64,000 nucleotides of DNA from Hirsutella rhossiliensis. Lineage: Eukaryota; Ascomycota; Sordariomycetes; Hypocreales; Ophiocordycipitaceae. Both the position numbers and the translations under genes were made by a program. The notes under the pieces were generated by a model. It was not told the DNA's origin. It saw only the letters and a program-made list of their open reading frames with translations, and ran no database searches. Where the stretch lies: positions 2,790,001 through 2,854,000 of the forward strand of contig NW_025408672.1 of the NCBI RefSeq assembly GCF_020360975.1, written 5' to 3'. Shown piece after piece: positions 39,962-53,420 of the stretch; position 1 is the stretch's first letter, and each line of letters starts with the position of its first letter.

Positions 39962-41522
39962 ATGTACTGCCAAAAGTGTCGCCAGCCCTTGAGGCTCGAC
40001 GGCTCACTCGAGAATCTAAACCCGGCGGCGTATGACCTGTTGATTTGTGCGTCTCCCACTCCCACTCCCGCCTCTCGCGTGACGAAGGTCAACATCTAAC
40101 GCCACGTGCTCTCCCACAGCCTCGTCGTCGGCAGCATCGTCCCCGCCGAAATCCAAGCGGTCGCCCCAGCCTCGGTCCCAGGCCGCTCAGTCGCAAGACC
40201 AGGCACGACGAGCGCTGTACGACAAGGTGTCTCAGAACGCAGGGCCCCCGTCCTTCAAGAGACACCATGGGGGCCAGCCACGCGACTCGGCCATGTCCTT
40301 TATCTACCTGACCGAATCCCAGGTCGGCCATCCGCATCAGCAGCAGCAGGCCCAGCTCAAGGAAGCGCCCGTCACGCCCACCCGCCTTCGGCGCTCCAGC
40401 TCAAGCAGGGCTTCCGCCGCCGCGACGCAAGCGCCCAAGGCCGACGAGATGGAGAGGATGAATAGGCTCTTCGAGGTCCTCTCGGCAAGGTCAGACATCG
40501 ACCACCCCGTCTGCGTTGACTGCACCGAGCTGCTCGTCGAAGGGCTTCAGAGGAAGCTCGACGTCGCCTCCAAGGAGAGAGACGCCTACGTCAAGCATCT
40601 GCGCCAAACGCAAGCCGAACAGCCCAGCCAAAACGACATCAAAGCCCAGCAAGAGGCGCTCAAAAAGGCAGAAAGGGACAAGGCAGCTGCCATGGAGGAG
40701 CTCAAGAAGCTCGAAAAGGACAAGGATGCCCTGGACCAAGAGATCCTGGCTCTCGAGGAGGAGTCCAAACAACTAGACAAGGAAGAGGAGGCGTTTTGGC
40801 GCGAGAGGAACGCGTTTGCCACCAAGATGGCCGAATTCCAGGCTGAGCGGGATAGCGTCAACGCAAAGTACAGCCACGACTCGCAGCTGCTCGAAAAGCT
40901 GCAGCGGTCCAACGTGTACAACGACACATTCTGCATCAGTCACGACGGAAACTTTGCCACCATTAATGGCCTTCGCTTGGGGAGGCTTTCGAACAAGCCC
41001 GTCGATTGGCCAGAGATCAACGCCGCCTGGGGACACGCACTGCTGCTCCTCGTCACGGTAGCCGAGAAGCTCAACTACCGGTTTCAGGGCCACGACCCCC
41101 AGCCGATGGGCAGCACGTCCAAGATAGTCCGCTACGACGCCTCCAGCCCGGCCTCCAGCCGCCTCGGGGCCCGCGCGACGCAGCCCCCGCCAAAGAAACA
41201 CGTGCTGGAGCTCTACAGCTCCGGCGACATGCCCCTGGGCCTGACGTTTATGCACCGCAAATTCGACAACGCAATGGTGGCCTTTCTCGAGCTCGTGCGC
41301 CAGCTGGGCGTCTTTGTCCAGAAGCAGACGGAGCCGACGGGCAACACGCTGAGCTTGCCGTACCGCATCGACGGCGACAAGATTGGCGACGTGAGCATCA
41401 AGCTGGGCATCGCGCAAGACGACGGCTGGACAAAGGCCTGCAAGCTCACGCTGACGTGCTGCAAGTTTCTCTTGGCCCACGCCAGCAACGTGAGTTCCAA
41501 TGCCAGAGGCGCCGCCTCCTGA
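39962..41522 (+). CDS. ATG6: Atg6/Vps30 (Beclin 1)
   Basis: Core subunit of PI3-kinase complexes I and II (autophagy and vacuolar sorting). Two exons, 39962-40046 and 40120-41522, 495 aa. The N-terminus is MYCQKCRQPLRLDGSLENLN, and a second CxxC pair follows at CVDC (about residue 185). A coiled coil spans about residues 195-290 (KAERDKAAAMEELKKLEKDK). The evolutionarily conserved C-terminal domain follows: YNDTFCISHDGNFATINGLR, LGRLSNKPVDWPEINAAWG, ELYSSGDMPLGLTFMHRKFD and the aromatic/hydrophobic end TCCKFLLAHASN. A GTGAGT at 41489 could act as a donor, but the unspliced end is already family-like. Beclin identity is firm. Its partner Atg14 is at 30181-31667. Confidence 0.96.
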
Positions 41523-42166
41523 GTGCATCACACATGACTTTTTCACCGTGACGAGAGGAGCACGGGCACAGCGAGGCGTATTGGGAGAAGCAGGAGATGG
41601 GAGTTTTGGCATACAACGGGCGTTGGGTGCTTTAGACGGCAAGGCGTCCAAGACGACGACCGGTGTGATTCAACATTAAGGGAAGCATGCTTCGATCTGC
41701 CTGTACCTAATAGCATCATCGCGGAAAGCCAGCACACGCAGAGACAACCGGCTAAATGGAGTCTCGGAGGCGACTGGGGACGTTCCCAAGTCGACCCAGA
41801 GCTGCTCACTGCCCAAATTCGGTTCATCTTGGCACCAGTTTGACTCGTAGCTTACATCTACAGCGCGGAAGCATGACACTCTCATGACATCTGAAGCAGG
41901 CAAACTTGCAAAGCCTTTCCCCGGCTGACCCTGTCTAATCTGACGCTGCCGTTTCGTCCCCTTGCCAACGGCCAGCGCTCACTGCACTGTTTCTCAGTCG
42001 TCATTCGTCACCTCATCGATTGGATCAAAAGCCGCTGCCATTTTTCACGACGGTCTTGATTCAAACACCGTCTCAGTGTATACAGCTGCCAAGGCCCTCC
42101 TGTATGCCATCGATGTCAACACTGTTCTATGCTCTCATATCCACAGCCCACTTTCGCATGGCCATC
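41523..42166. other. intergenic between convergent Atg6 and ABC transporter
   Basis: 644 bp with two 3' ends. No gene recognised. Confidence 0.55.
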
Positions 42167-45100
42167 TCATTCTCGGTTGCCGACAATGACCTCTCTCAGC
42201 TTTTCCTTTTCCCCACTGTGCTCGCACATGGCCCTGAACACGCCACTCTCTTTGTCCCACAGCTCACGAGGCGTACCAAATTCGGCCACGCTGCCATCAC
42301 TAAGGACGAGAATGCGATCAAAATCGGCAATGGTACTGAGGCGATGTGCAATGACCATGAGGGTGCTGTCGACAAACTCCTCGCGGATACTGCGTTGGAT
42401 GAGCGTATCCGTGGACATGTCAACGGCAGACGTGGCCTCATCGAGCACCATGATTTTGGGGCGTGAGACGATTGCCCGGGCAATGCACAGAAGCTGGCGT
42501 TGGCCCTGAGACAAGTTTCCGCCCGATTCCGAGATACCACTGTAGAGATCGCGGAAGATGTTGAGGTTCTTGGAGACCAGAGTCGAGCCCGCTGCAGAAT
42601 CTACCGTAGACGCAGGCTCATTGGCAGGGGTGGGAGGCTCAGAATCGACCAGGTGCACTCGAGCAAGGCAATCACGCAGCTCCTCGTCAGTGTGGTCGTT
42701 GAACGGATCCAAATTGCTCCGAATTGTACCAGAGAAGAGAACGGGATCCTAAAGTAGAGCTGTCAGAGTCCAAAACCAAGACAGACTGCTGGAAGATGTG
42801 AGCATCTTTAGCCTACCTGGGGGATGATGGCCAGGCGGGATCGCAAGCTGTGAAGATTGATCTTGGAGATGTCCAGTCCATCAATAAAGACTGTTCCCGA
42901 TCGGGCCTCAATGAATCGGAAAAGAGCCAGCGTTAGAGATGACTTGCCGGCTCCGGTTCGCCCAATGACCCCGATCCTCTCGTTATTGAGGATCTTGAAC
43001 GAGATGCCCTTGAGTATTGGTGGCAGATCATCCGCGTAACCAGCCACCAGGTCTTTGACTTCTATCTGCCCTGAAGTTGGCCAGGCAGCAGGAGGCTCTT
43101 CACCGGCGAGATCTTCCGTGTCCAACGCGGTATATTCAATCACGCGCTCAGCTGCATTCATGTCCAGCTCCAAAGACGCATACCCTCGAATCGCCATGAG
43201 CATGTTTCCAGAAAAGTCGAGGGCGAATGACAGGGTAAAGCCTGCCATGGCCGCATCCACAAAGGAGGAGCCGACCACGATGGCACCGACAAGTGTAGTG
43301 AAGAGGGTGCCAAGGAGCGCCATGCGGAAGCCAAGCCACCGATTCAGCGTCCAGACATATACGCTGAGGGAATCCCAGACATCGAGGAGGCCATACATGC
43401 GTTCGACATAAACATGTGTCTTCTGATACGCTCGGAGCAGCGGCACGCCGGCGAGCGCCGCGTTGAACAGTTCGAAAACAGGCGACTTGGCAGTGCTTTC
43501 AAGGCGTTTGACCGGTCTCGCCCCATCCAAGAATCTTTTTCCGACAACGCCGGATATCAATATAAGGATGACAGCCAAGGGAAGGATATATATGGAAACG
43601 AGCAGTGCAGCGACGCAAACACCGAGAAGGCCCAGCAGTCGCCAGAAGAGAAAACCCAAGTCTATGGTGATGCGGTTGTCGATAACTTCAAAGTCGGCCG
43701 TCAGTCGGTTGAGGATACGCCCGACCGGAACCGTGTCAATCCATCGGAGTTTGGTCCGCATTACGGTGAATAGTATTCTCTTGAACAGCGCTCTGCTGGC
43801 CTGGAGGCTCATGACAAACGACCACAAGAAGCGAAATGTTCCGATGATGGCGCTTCCGGCCGCCAAGGCGACATAGACGGATAGATAAAAGGACAGAGGC
43901 TTGTGGGCGGCTTCGGCTGGGTGCGCATGCGAAGCGGCGTGCTGCGTGCTGTGCTGCAAAGATAGACCGTAAGCCATGCCGTGCTCATGGGCCGGGCTGG
44001 TTGAGGCATGTTGCTCGCGAGGTTCGTCGGTCCATTTTCGCAGCCACCAGTTACGTCCTGAAGAGGGTCAGCGAGAATTCCTACTGGAGGTACGGTTATC
44101 TTCGTCCTACCCAAGTTACCGGCCTCGAAGGTGACATAGAGAACCGCACACACGATCCAGAAAAAAAAGCCGCCGCTGCTCTTCATGTATGTTGCGTAGA
44201 CGTGTCTTTTCACCATGCCTTTCTCGTGGGTTTCTTCTGCCACGAACTGCTTGGCCCCCTTGGACGAAACCGTAGGCTGAGCATTAACGTCATTTCCGCC
44301 ATCAGCAAGTTCCAATACCGACGTCTCTTCGGATCGTCCAGCCTCCCAATTGTCCGTGGTCTCTTCTACATCAATCTCCTTCCGGGGTTGCTCGTGGAGC
44401 TTGATGGTCTGCAGAGTGCCGTCATCGGCAAGGTCCGACGTGAGACCGTGATGCGACACCGTGCCCTCTCCCAACTCGACGAGATATTTGGCCTCGGACT
44501 GGACCAGGGCGACGTGATGAGTGACGAGGATTCTGGTCCTGCCTTTGCACACGTCGCCTGTCACACACATTTCGAAGATTTGACGGCCAACATGAGCATC
44601 GACGGCGCTGAAGATGTCGTCCATGATGAGTATCTCTGCCCGAGAATAAATGGCGCGGGCCAGGGTTACACGCCATTTCTGACCACCACTGAGGTTGACT
44701 CCGTTGGCGCCTAGCTCGGTCTGGTCGCCATCTGTCAAGATTGCCAGGTCTCTCTTGAGAGCACAAACTCGAAGGACCTTGTTGTACCTATCCTCCAAGA
44801 AGGGCAGCCCAAACAGGATGTTGTCGCGAAACGAGGCGCTTTCGAGCCAGGGGTTCTGCCCAACGTAGGCCACAGAGCCAAGGAGAATCCAGTTGCCAGG
44901 ATGAGCCATATCGTCGTTCCGTTCCAGAGGTGGTGTAGTCGAGGGCATGAGGATTGTTCCCTGCAACAGGTCGGCTTCACCGAGAAGCGCACTCAGGAGC
45001 AGGCTTTTGCCGGTGCCCGTCTTACCAGAGATGACGGACAACTCTCCAGCAGGGAATGACAGGTTCACGTTGCTCAGAATGAACCGATCTTCGTCCGGTA

Positions 45101-47140
45101 CCTCCTCGTCAACAGGCCAGGCAACTGTAGCATCCACAAAGGCAACGCCAGTGCCCTCCGATAGCGTTTTTTCTATCTCTGGGCCGTTCAGATAGGTCTC
45201 GATTCTACGGATCGAGATGAGGGTATCCAGTCCGCTCGCAAGGCACTCCGGGATAGCCGACAGTGAGACCTCTAAGCTCTTGAAAATACCGACACTGACA
45301 AAAGCGACAGAGGGAGACAGAGCGCCGTGGACGGAGGCGTAGACGGCTAGCGATGCCGCAGCCAGGAGAATGGGGCTCGCTATCCAGCAGAAGAATAGGA
45401 CCGAGTCCGCAGCAAAGACTCGCCTAATGTCCCCGATTTCTGTCTCACGCATCTTGGTGATCTTGTCCTCCCACTGTTTCTCGAGCGCAGAAAACTTGAT
45501 CTGGCGCATCCCCAGTAAAGCTTCGTTGACGACGGCCAATTTCCTGTCGCGAGTCTTCATGAGGGTGTCCTCTGCCCTCATGTAGATTTTGGAAAGCCAC
45601 GCGTTGACAGGGAGGACGAGCGCCCAGGCGAGGATGCCAGCCCCAAACGGCACCCAGCCTATCAGCTGGACAAGGAAGGCGGAATAAATGACAAGCTTAA
45701 CGGCGCTGTTGATGATGTAGTATTGAATCACGAGGAAATCGGCAACGTGTTTGGAATCGACGCCCACGAGGTTGACGACTGCCTGACGAGACTTGGTGAC
45801 GTTGGAATCCTCAGGACTAGTCGAGGTGGCATCCTCGGGCTTCCCATTGTCTTCATTGCCATCTTTAACTGGCTTGTTGTCGTCCTGCCTCTTTTCGGCA
45901 GCCCGTACGTTTTTGCGCCGCAGGGACTTTTCGAAGATAAGGGCCGAGAGCTGGCCTCGAGCGGGTATGCACAACCTGGTGATGGCGTACCAGATGACCC
46001 AGCCATCCATCCACTGCAGCTCAGGTCAGAAGGGCTTTCTATGTAGTGATGACGATACCGAAGTGCCTAAACGAATGAGTGTAAGCGAGTACTTGCCTGA
46101 TCAGCCAAGATGCAAGCTCCCATGAAGATCACAAGGATCCAGGGCTCCATAGCTGGCAATTCAACCGAACCCCTTTTCTCGAGCAACTGGACCAGCCGCA
46201 ACATGGCCCAGAAGGGACCAATGCCCAGAATACATCGTCCCACGATTATGGCCCACTGGAGGGCGAGACGGCGGCCGTAAGCTCGGAGGACTGACCGCAG
46301 GAGACTGCCATGATGGCTCGCCTTTGTCCACGCCGAGACGAGGTTTTCGGCCCGAATAAAGTGGTCGGGTCGGGGTATATCTTTCTCATCAAGGTCCCCT
46401 TTCTTACAGGCAACTTTGAGGAGCGCGCCAGCCCAACTCCACGTGTACCTGTTGATGGCCGAGACGGTCCACTCAGCATCGACCTGCCGGCCTTTGTGAA
46501 AGACATGGGGACGGCGGGGGATCGAGATGCAAGCGATGAGGAGAAGGGTAGTTGCGCAAATATTGACGATGCGGAGAGTCAGAGAGATGCGCTCGTGACC
46601 AACACGGAGTGCCTGGAGAACCGTAGCTGGAAGGGTGATGAGGCATGAGAGAAGGGCCCAGAGACCGAGGTCGTGGACCTGGACGGGGGAATGATGGGCC
46701 GCGAGGAAGATGGCTTGCAGCAGCACAGCGGCCTACAAGCCGTCGTCAACGAGGTCCAAAGACGCCGGCGGTCAGGCATCGGAAACAGGGAGGGGATTGC
46801 CGCAAAGCAGATTGTTCCGACTTACCCACGAGGCAGTGGCCAGCCAGGTTTCGAGGAACAGCCCGTGATGGCTCGAGTCAACGGTGGTCAATATGGAGAC
46901 AGCGGTGAGGGAGGCGAAGCCGAGTATGGACAAGACAACAATGGCGGTCTTGGGCGCCTTGTTGGAGAAGGCAGCGAGCGCCTCGGGCGTGCTCGTGCCG
47001 TCTTCGTCCTGGTAGAAGTTGTCTTTGGGAGTGCGGTTGCGGATTTGAGTCAGGATGGCAAGGGCGCCCGGGACTGTGGCGAGGCAGGTAATGCCCAGCG
47101 CAGCGGCGGACAGCGGCAGGAGCGTGCTGTTGTCCATCAT
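42167..47140 (-). CDS. ABCC-type (MRP/Ybt1-like) full ABC transporter
   Basis: Predicted ATP-driven exporter of organic anions, conjugates or bile-acid-like substrates, in the vacuolar or plasma membrane. Exons are 47140-46826, 46732-46097, 46013-44120, 44057-42817 and 42748-42167, giving 1555 aa with all phases closed. Order: an N-terminal hydrophobic extension of about five segments (TMD0-like), TMD1, NBD1, TMD2, NBD2. NBD1 has [16 protein letters not shown] and [11 protein letters not shown], with Asp replacing the catalytic Glu, the usual degenerate ABCC site. NBD2 is canonical: [28 protein letters not shown] and a switch His in [10 protein letters not shown]. The second intron has a GC donor (GCAAGT). 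The ATG ATG at 47140/47137 is preferred over 47176 because hydrophobic sequence begins at once. Substrate cannot be inferred. The neighbouring genes are not a metabolite cluster. Confidence 0.93.
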
Positions 47141-50100
47141 GGTTTCCCGACTCGCTGTTCCAGTTGGGAGAGGCAAATCATGGACAGTTTTGCAGTTCTC
47201 TCTCCGCCGCTTATCCCTGGCGGTTGCTTTTGGCCGCTCAAATGAACCAAATCCAAGGCCACTCGGCGTGGGAGAGACAGGAACCGGCCAGCCAGACGGC
47301 GCTTTCTCCTACACAGTACACACAATACTTCTACTTACCTACCACTACGCAGACACAGGTATAGAAGGGGCGGAGAAGGGGAGAAAAGTGAGCGAAGCCA
47401 AGTCTGCCGGACGCACCATGCCCATTTCTTATGTATGTGCGTACATGTAGTTCCCTGCAAGGACTGTTTGCCTGCCTACCTAACAGGCGGAGGCCGATGG
47501 AGTCATCCGGTGAGTGAGTGGAAGAAGGACGCCAAGGCGCGTACTGTACTACACATGTACATGCAGTTCTTGGTAGGCCTAGCCTTGAACATTTTGGCGT
47601 CTTTTGGAGGCTCCAGTGTGCCAATCACGGCTAGTGCCGGACGGCCGCAACTCGCGAGAAGAACGTGTGCTAATAATAATCAGTCACCTTTGTAGGTCCC
47701 TACGGGCCCCTGACGCCGGAGCCCAAGGGCCACTCGGAGCCTCCCTGCGTAAACAAATGTTAACCAAGGACTGGGTTCAAGCTTCGTTTGCCGTGCGGAG
47801 CGATGGCTTGTGCTACGGGCCATCTGCACAATTGAGACATTCATCATGGGCCGTCCTCCTCCACCTCGTTTCCGACCGCCGGCCCTGCAAGGCCTGCCAC
47901 CCGCCTCACTAGCCAAGGTAGGCAGGCGGGTCCAGCGCCGACTGCTAGGCAGCAGCAGCTCTACTCATCAGTTCACGCTTTGCTTGATGCCAGCGAGCCA
48001 CCCATCAGCCAAGGTGCTCTTGGTGTTGTATGAATATGGGTGGATGGGCATTCGCACAGACGAGTCAGCGTCGTCGAGATGAAGAAACGAATGAGCCCAA
48101 AAGGGAGAAGCGCAGGGCATCTCGGCTCCCTCGAGATTTGCCGCCGGCAAGGCGTGGTCAAGGAAGCTCCGTCAGTCTTGCTGAGGTACAGTACATGAGA
48201 CGATCCATCAGATTGGGTGAGGGCGAAGACCCCTCGTTCCCTCCACCTTGTCGCCCGCTTTCTCATGCCGTTAATTACCTGGAGCGACGTTTTTGGGGCA
48301 ATGGACAAATGGCATCTTATATTTCGCATGTACTGTATCCGTACGTACGCGCACAGAGAGAGAGGCTGAGACTGGGATGAAACTGCAGGCGATCCTGTTG
48401 GCTGGAATTCAGCAAGACGGTTCTCAGACGGGCTACTCTGCGTAAACTCTGTTCTTGGCGCGTCGAGATCTTGAGACTGGCCAATGCTTGCTTCAGTCCC
48501 GCCGAAGAAACGAACCTTTTTGAGATGCGTCTAACGGGGAATGGGAGGATCCGTGAGTCATCCCGGAGCAAAGCAGCCATTCATGGCACTGTCAGCACCG
48601 TAGTGACTGACATGCACGGGGATTGGCTCCGTCTGTGCTTGGTCCAGAAAATCCGCTTTGGTCCAGCCGTTGGCCCATCGTACGGGAGGGCTGAGAGGAG
48701 TCAGCGGCCGGCTCATAGATTCCGAAGGAGGATGGGAGGGAGGGGAATGGGCCAACTGTGCAAGAGACAGACCCTTCTTGCCTTTGTCCACTCAACCAAC
48801 GGCAAGCCATGGGTGACTCGGGTCGCATTGGCGGCTCATGGCGGGGTCTTAAGAGTCACACACCAGGCGGCCGTGTCGGGACATTCAAGGCAAATCTTTG
48901 TCAAGGAGCGGGCGCCCCGTGGCCTGGACATGAAGTCTGCCAGTCAGGCTTGTCCAAGCCGGCTACTTTCAGGGATAGCCCATTGAGAACGCCACGCCAT
49001 GGCTGGTACTCTCATCTACCAAGAAACTTCACCAAGCACGAAGTATGTCGTAGCGTGGTACAGACAGTATACTGCTGCCTCTGTCACGGTAATCCGCTTC
49101 GCAGTCCAAAACCCCATGCTGCAGCCTGCCACAATGGATTTTGCAGCTCGCCTAATGTGCCTGTTTCCGACTTTATCGCTGACCGTGGCTGGGGAACGGA
49201 ATCCAGTCTGGCATCCATCCTTGCAGCATCCAGCTGGCCTGCACGGGGCCCCTGTCCTCCAGACATCTGGTGCAATGGAATTGAGGGAAATTGGGCCAGG
49301 CTGCAAAACATCGGCTGAGGAATCACGTGCGGCTCAGGGTGTCGCATAACCGTAGGTGCCTACCTACCGTAGTAGGCTGGTACAGACTACCGTACAGTAA
49401 TTATATTGTACACCGTATTTCCACCACCTCTGCCTCTTCATTTGCCGCTCCCCGATGAGACTGTTTCGCGGCTCAGGTCCCGAGCATGGCACGCACGGAA
49501 CAAGACGTTTCTCATCATCAGGAACTGTGATGACAGTCCCGTCCCATCTTGAGTCTGGGTGCGGAGCCAACTAGCCGTTGATGAGCAAAGCAGGCCGACG
49601 GCGGCAAAGAAACGGGCGGCGGCGGCTATTTCGAATTCGAGGAAGCCAACAGGGCCAAGGGAGCTGAATAGATAGGTAGGTAGGTCCTCGGTACCCTAGG
49701 CCCCCAGCCCCGTCCGACTTTGTGGAGAATACTAGGGAGTAGAGCAGGTAGATCCACGGCATTGCCCCCCGATGCGTTGAAACAGCAATTCTTTCTTCTG
49801 CCGACTTGGCCAGACAATACGGTACAAATTTACTCTAGGCTGAGTGCACTCCCGGGCCAGGTACAGTACAATTCCCGCATTACCTACCGTATTGGTTAAT
49901 GGATCAAGAGGCCCATCGTTCTGGGACCCCTCGGGGCTCGGGCGGCTCGTACGGATACGATGGCGAGACTCTGCCAACCCAAATCATGACACATTCATCG
50001 AGGCTCGAGGAGCCACAAGGATCAGGTATGCGATTGACTGGGAGACGCACTTGTCTTGCCCGGCGGCTGTCAGCAGGACGAATACCAAGAAGGGAAGAGT

Positions 50101-51045
50101 GCACGAGTGCACGAGATAAACACTAGACCGTGTCATCAGCGCCATGATCATTCTTCAATCCCATGGCTCTGCCGCCTCCAATGCGTGTACGAGCCTTGTT
50201 GGCCAGCCGCGCGCCCGTTGTCTCGTGGAGCTGCTCGTGCGTAGGGCCCCATGACTGCGCCGCCTCCTGCTAAGGTCCATCCCGAGTGGGTGCCCGCTCT
50301 CCATCGTGAATCTCTCTGCCGCAGCCGTGTCTTGTATGCATTCCTGACATGCATGCTGCAACATGGCTGTATTGTGCATGTCGCAACTCACATACATCCG
50401 TACATGTTGTATGTATGAGCGCTCATGTAGGCAAAAGACGACGGTCCTACCAAGGTTCGGCCTGCAGTATTATACCTCACCTGTGATGCATCCATCCATC
50501 CACATGGTCCACACTAGCTCTCCACCTCGTTTGCCTCACCACCAATCTAACCATTCATCAAGTTACTAAGGCGCTCTCGTCCGCCTGTTGGTGGCGTTTC
50601 TCTCCCGCCGTCGCCCGCGCGCCAGTCCAGCTGGCCAATCAGGGTGCAGCTCAGAGACCACCGCCGTGTGTAGCAGGATTCGCACCCTTGCAGCAGCAGC
50701 GCCAGCGCCTTGCCTATCACCCAAATTAGAGCCCCCCAAAGCATTCACAACTACAACCGCAAACCGCAACCACCTCCCCCCCCCTCTGCCTCCTCACCCC
50801 AACCCCATCCTCCGTCTTTCCTCGTTCAACACTCTTCCAGCATTTTCCTTACACCCGCCACTGCAATCGCTTCCGCCGACTGCCGCACAGCTCGACACCA
50901 TCGTCGTCGCCTCACCCGGCCGTGACGGGCCCTCAGAGCAGCCGTTTCCGCTCCCTTCAGACGACCGCCGCCGCCGCAGCCATCCCACCCTCAACTCCAC
51001 ATGCAGCTCGAAAAACGACCTCCCTAGTCCCGAGCCTTCGTCACG
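47141..51045. other. 3.9-kb gene-poor interval, ABC transporter / CAF-1
   Basis: The longest stretch without a gene in the window. Open frames occur on both strands (for example 48471-48986 and 48758-49318) but overlap each other and show no domain or intron pattern. Short motifs of the TACCTACC / GGTAGGTAGG / GTACCTAGG kind recur (about 47333, 49361, 49675, 49883). The last 350 bp before 51046 are extremely C-rich and are probably the CAF-1 leader. It must hold two divergent promoters. Confidence 0.5.
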
Positions 51046-53420
51046 ATGAAGGCCACGCCCCTCATCATCAATTGGCATGACCAGAACGCCCCCGTCTACT
51101 CTGCCCACTTCGAACCCTCGGCAAAGGGCCGCCTAGCCACGGCTGGTGGTGATAACCACGTTCGCATCTGGAAGGTCGAATCCGTCGGCTTGGAACGCAA
51201 GGTCGAGTATCTCTCTACCCTCTCCAAGCACAACCAGGCCGTCAACGTTGTCCGCTGGGCCCCCAAGGGTACGTCTCAGCCCCCGTCCATCTCCGTCACC
51301 CCACGCTCTGTATGGCATCGTGCGCTGATGCGAGCCTAGGTGAAACTCTTGCCTCCGCTGGTGACGATGGCAATGTCATTCTCTGGGTGCCCAGCGACCT
51401 GCCTTCGTCCAACTTTGGATCCGATGGACAAGACGACAAGGAATCGTGGAGAGCTAAGCACATGTGCCGCTCCAGCGGTGCCGAGATATATGACCTGGCC
51501 TGGTCCCCCGACGCCGTTCACTTCATTATCGGCAGCATGGACAACATTGCTCGAATCTACAACGCCCAAACCGGTCAGCAACTACAGGCCCCATCGCCCG
51601 AGCTCTAGCTCCAACGACTCTCCCAGCCATGAACTAACGCAGTCGCACTAGGCACCCTCGTTCGTCAAATCGCCGAGCACAGCCACTACGTCCAAGGCGT
51701 GACCTGGGATCCTTCAAACGAGTACATTGCTACTCAGTCCTCCGATCGATCGGTCCACATCTACTCCCTCAAGACCAAAGACGGCCAGTACACGTTCAAC
51801 CAGGATGACAAGCCACCCAGGCTGGCCAGCCATATCAAAGCAGACCTCCCTCCTCGACGCATCTCCTCGAGCAGCCCTGCCCCTCCCGACTTTGGCCATC
51901 GGACCCAGCTGTCCGTTGTCGACTCGAGCACCTCCATAGGGTCCCCGTCTGCCTCGGCGCCCGGGACCCCGACTTCGTTCGCCGTCCCGATGAACCCGCC
52001 CAGTGTTGTCAGCCACAGCCGACGATCCTCGTTCTCGTCCCGTCGCTCCGCCTCGCCCGCGCCGTCCATGCCGCTCCCGGCAGTCATGCCGATGGAGGCA
52101 TCGCCGAAGCCTCCCTCCATCTCGGCGAGCCTCGGCATGGGTGTAAAGAACGCCAGTCTCTATGCCAACGAGACACTCACTTCCTTCTTCCGTCGCCTCA
52201 CGTTTACGCCGGATGGTAGCCTGCTCTTGACCCCGTCGGGCCAGTACCAAACCCAGCACCAAGCGGACAAGGAGGGGGCCAAGGCGACATACGAAGTCAT
52301 CAATACCGTGTACATTTACACCCGGGGCGGCATCAACAAGCCGCCCATCGCGCACTTGCCGGGGCACAAGAAGCCATCGGTCGTGGTCAAGTGCTCGCCC
52401 GTCTACTATACTCTCCGTCACTCCACGCCCTCTACCAGGCACATCACCATCGACACCTCGTCGGCGGAAGAGCCTCTCCCGTCTCTTCCGGACCCCGTCT
52501 CCAAATCATCCCTGGCTACCTCGGTAATGGATCCTCCTCCTCCGCCCAGCACCGTGCTGGACCATGCAGCAGGCTCAGCGAAGCCCGTCAATGCCGACTC
52601 GGATGCGTCTACTCCGGGGCTCAAGTCGGCCTTTTCATTGCCCTATCGGATGGTGTATGCCGTGGCCACGCAAGACGCCGTACTTCTTTACGACACGCAG
52701 CAAAAGACGCCGCTTTGCATTGTTAGCAACTTGCACTGCGCCACATTTACCGACCTTGCGTGGTACGTTGACCACTCTATCGCCTCCCTTTCTTATTGTC
52801 TCATAGTCGGAGGCTAACGCCATGGCAGGTCAAGCGATGGGCTCACGTTGGTGATTTCGTCCTCGGACGGATTTTGCTCCACTCTCTCGTTTGCCCCCGG
52901 CGAGCTTGGGGAGATTTACAAGGGAGAAACAGGGCCACCGAAAGCCCATGCAGGAGCAACTTCGTCGACTGCAACGCCGAATCAGAACACTCCCACCCCA
53001 ACCACGAGCTTCGCGCCTCTGTCCCCCTTCCCCAACGGTGCATATCACCAGCACCGCAACTCGAACAGTTCGTTCACGGCCCCATCGCCGCCTGCTTCGG
53101 CGCCACCCGCCCCGCAGCGCCCGTCGTCTCCGACTCGTTCGAACTCGGCATCATCCGTGGCCACGCAGTCCTCGCTGCATCCGTCGACTGGGGTTGTGAG
53201 CAATCCGTCTCTCATCGTTGGCAACATGCCGACGCTGACAGCCGCTGGCGGGGGCAAAGCCGGCGGGGTTCCCATGACGACTCCGCCAGAAACGCCTCGG
53301 AGCTCGGGCGGCAGCGTCGCGGGGACGAAGAGGGATGCGAGTGAAAGTGAGAAGGAAGAGGGGAGGGAGCCGAAGAAGAGACGGGTGGCGCCAACTCCCG
53401 TTGAGAGAAAGCAGGTATAA
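51046..53420 (+). CDS. CAC2: chromatin assembly factor 1 subunit B (Cac2/p60)
   Basis: WD40 subunit of the CAF-1 complex, which deposits H3-H4 on replicating DNA. Exons are 51046-51268, 51340-51573, 51652-52762 and 52829-53420, 719 aa. The N-terminus MKATPLIINWHDQNAPVYSA and the WD units RLATAGGDNHVRIWKV, ETLASAGDDGNVILWV, EIYDLAWSPDAVHFIIGSMD and HYVQGVTWDPSNEYIATQSS are typical of CHAF1B/Cac2. So are LTFTPDGSLLLTPSGQ and the late blade CIVSNLHCATFTDLAWSSDG. A long Ser/Pro-rich insert separates the propeller halves (about residues 270-350), and the C-terminus is disordered and ends in a basic nuclear-signal-like stretch (EPKKRRVAP). All splice joins are required to keep WD motifs intact. Identity is firm. 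Confidence 0.94.

Noticed and set aside
42167..47140. ABC transporter as part of a secondary-metabolite cluster
   Set aside because: Neighbours are autophagy and chromatin genes, with no synthase, P450 or cluster regulator nearby.
48471..49349. Overlapping open frames of 100-190 codons in the 3.9-kb gap
   Set aside because: They compete in several frames, have no intron signals, repeats or motifs, and codon use looks random.
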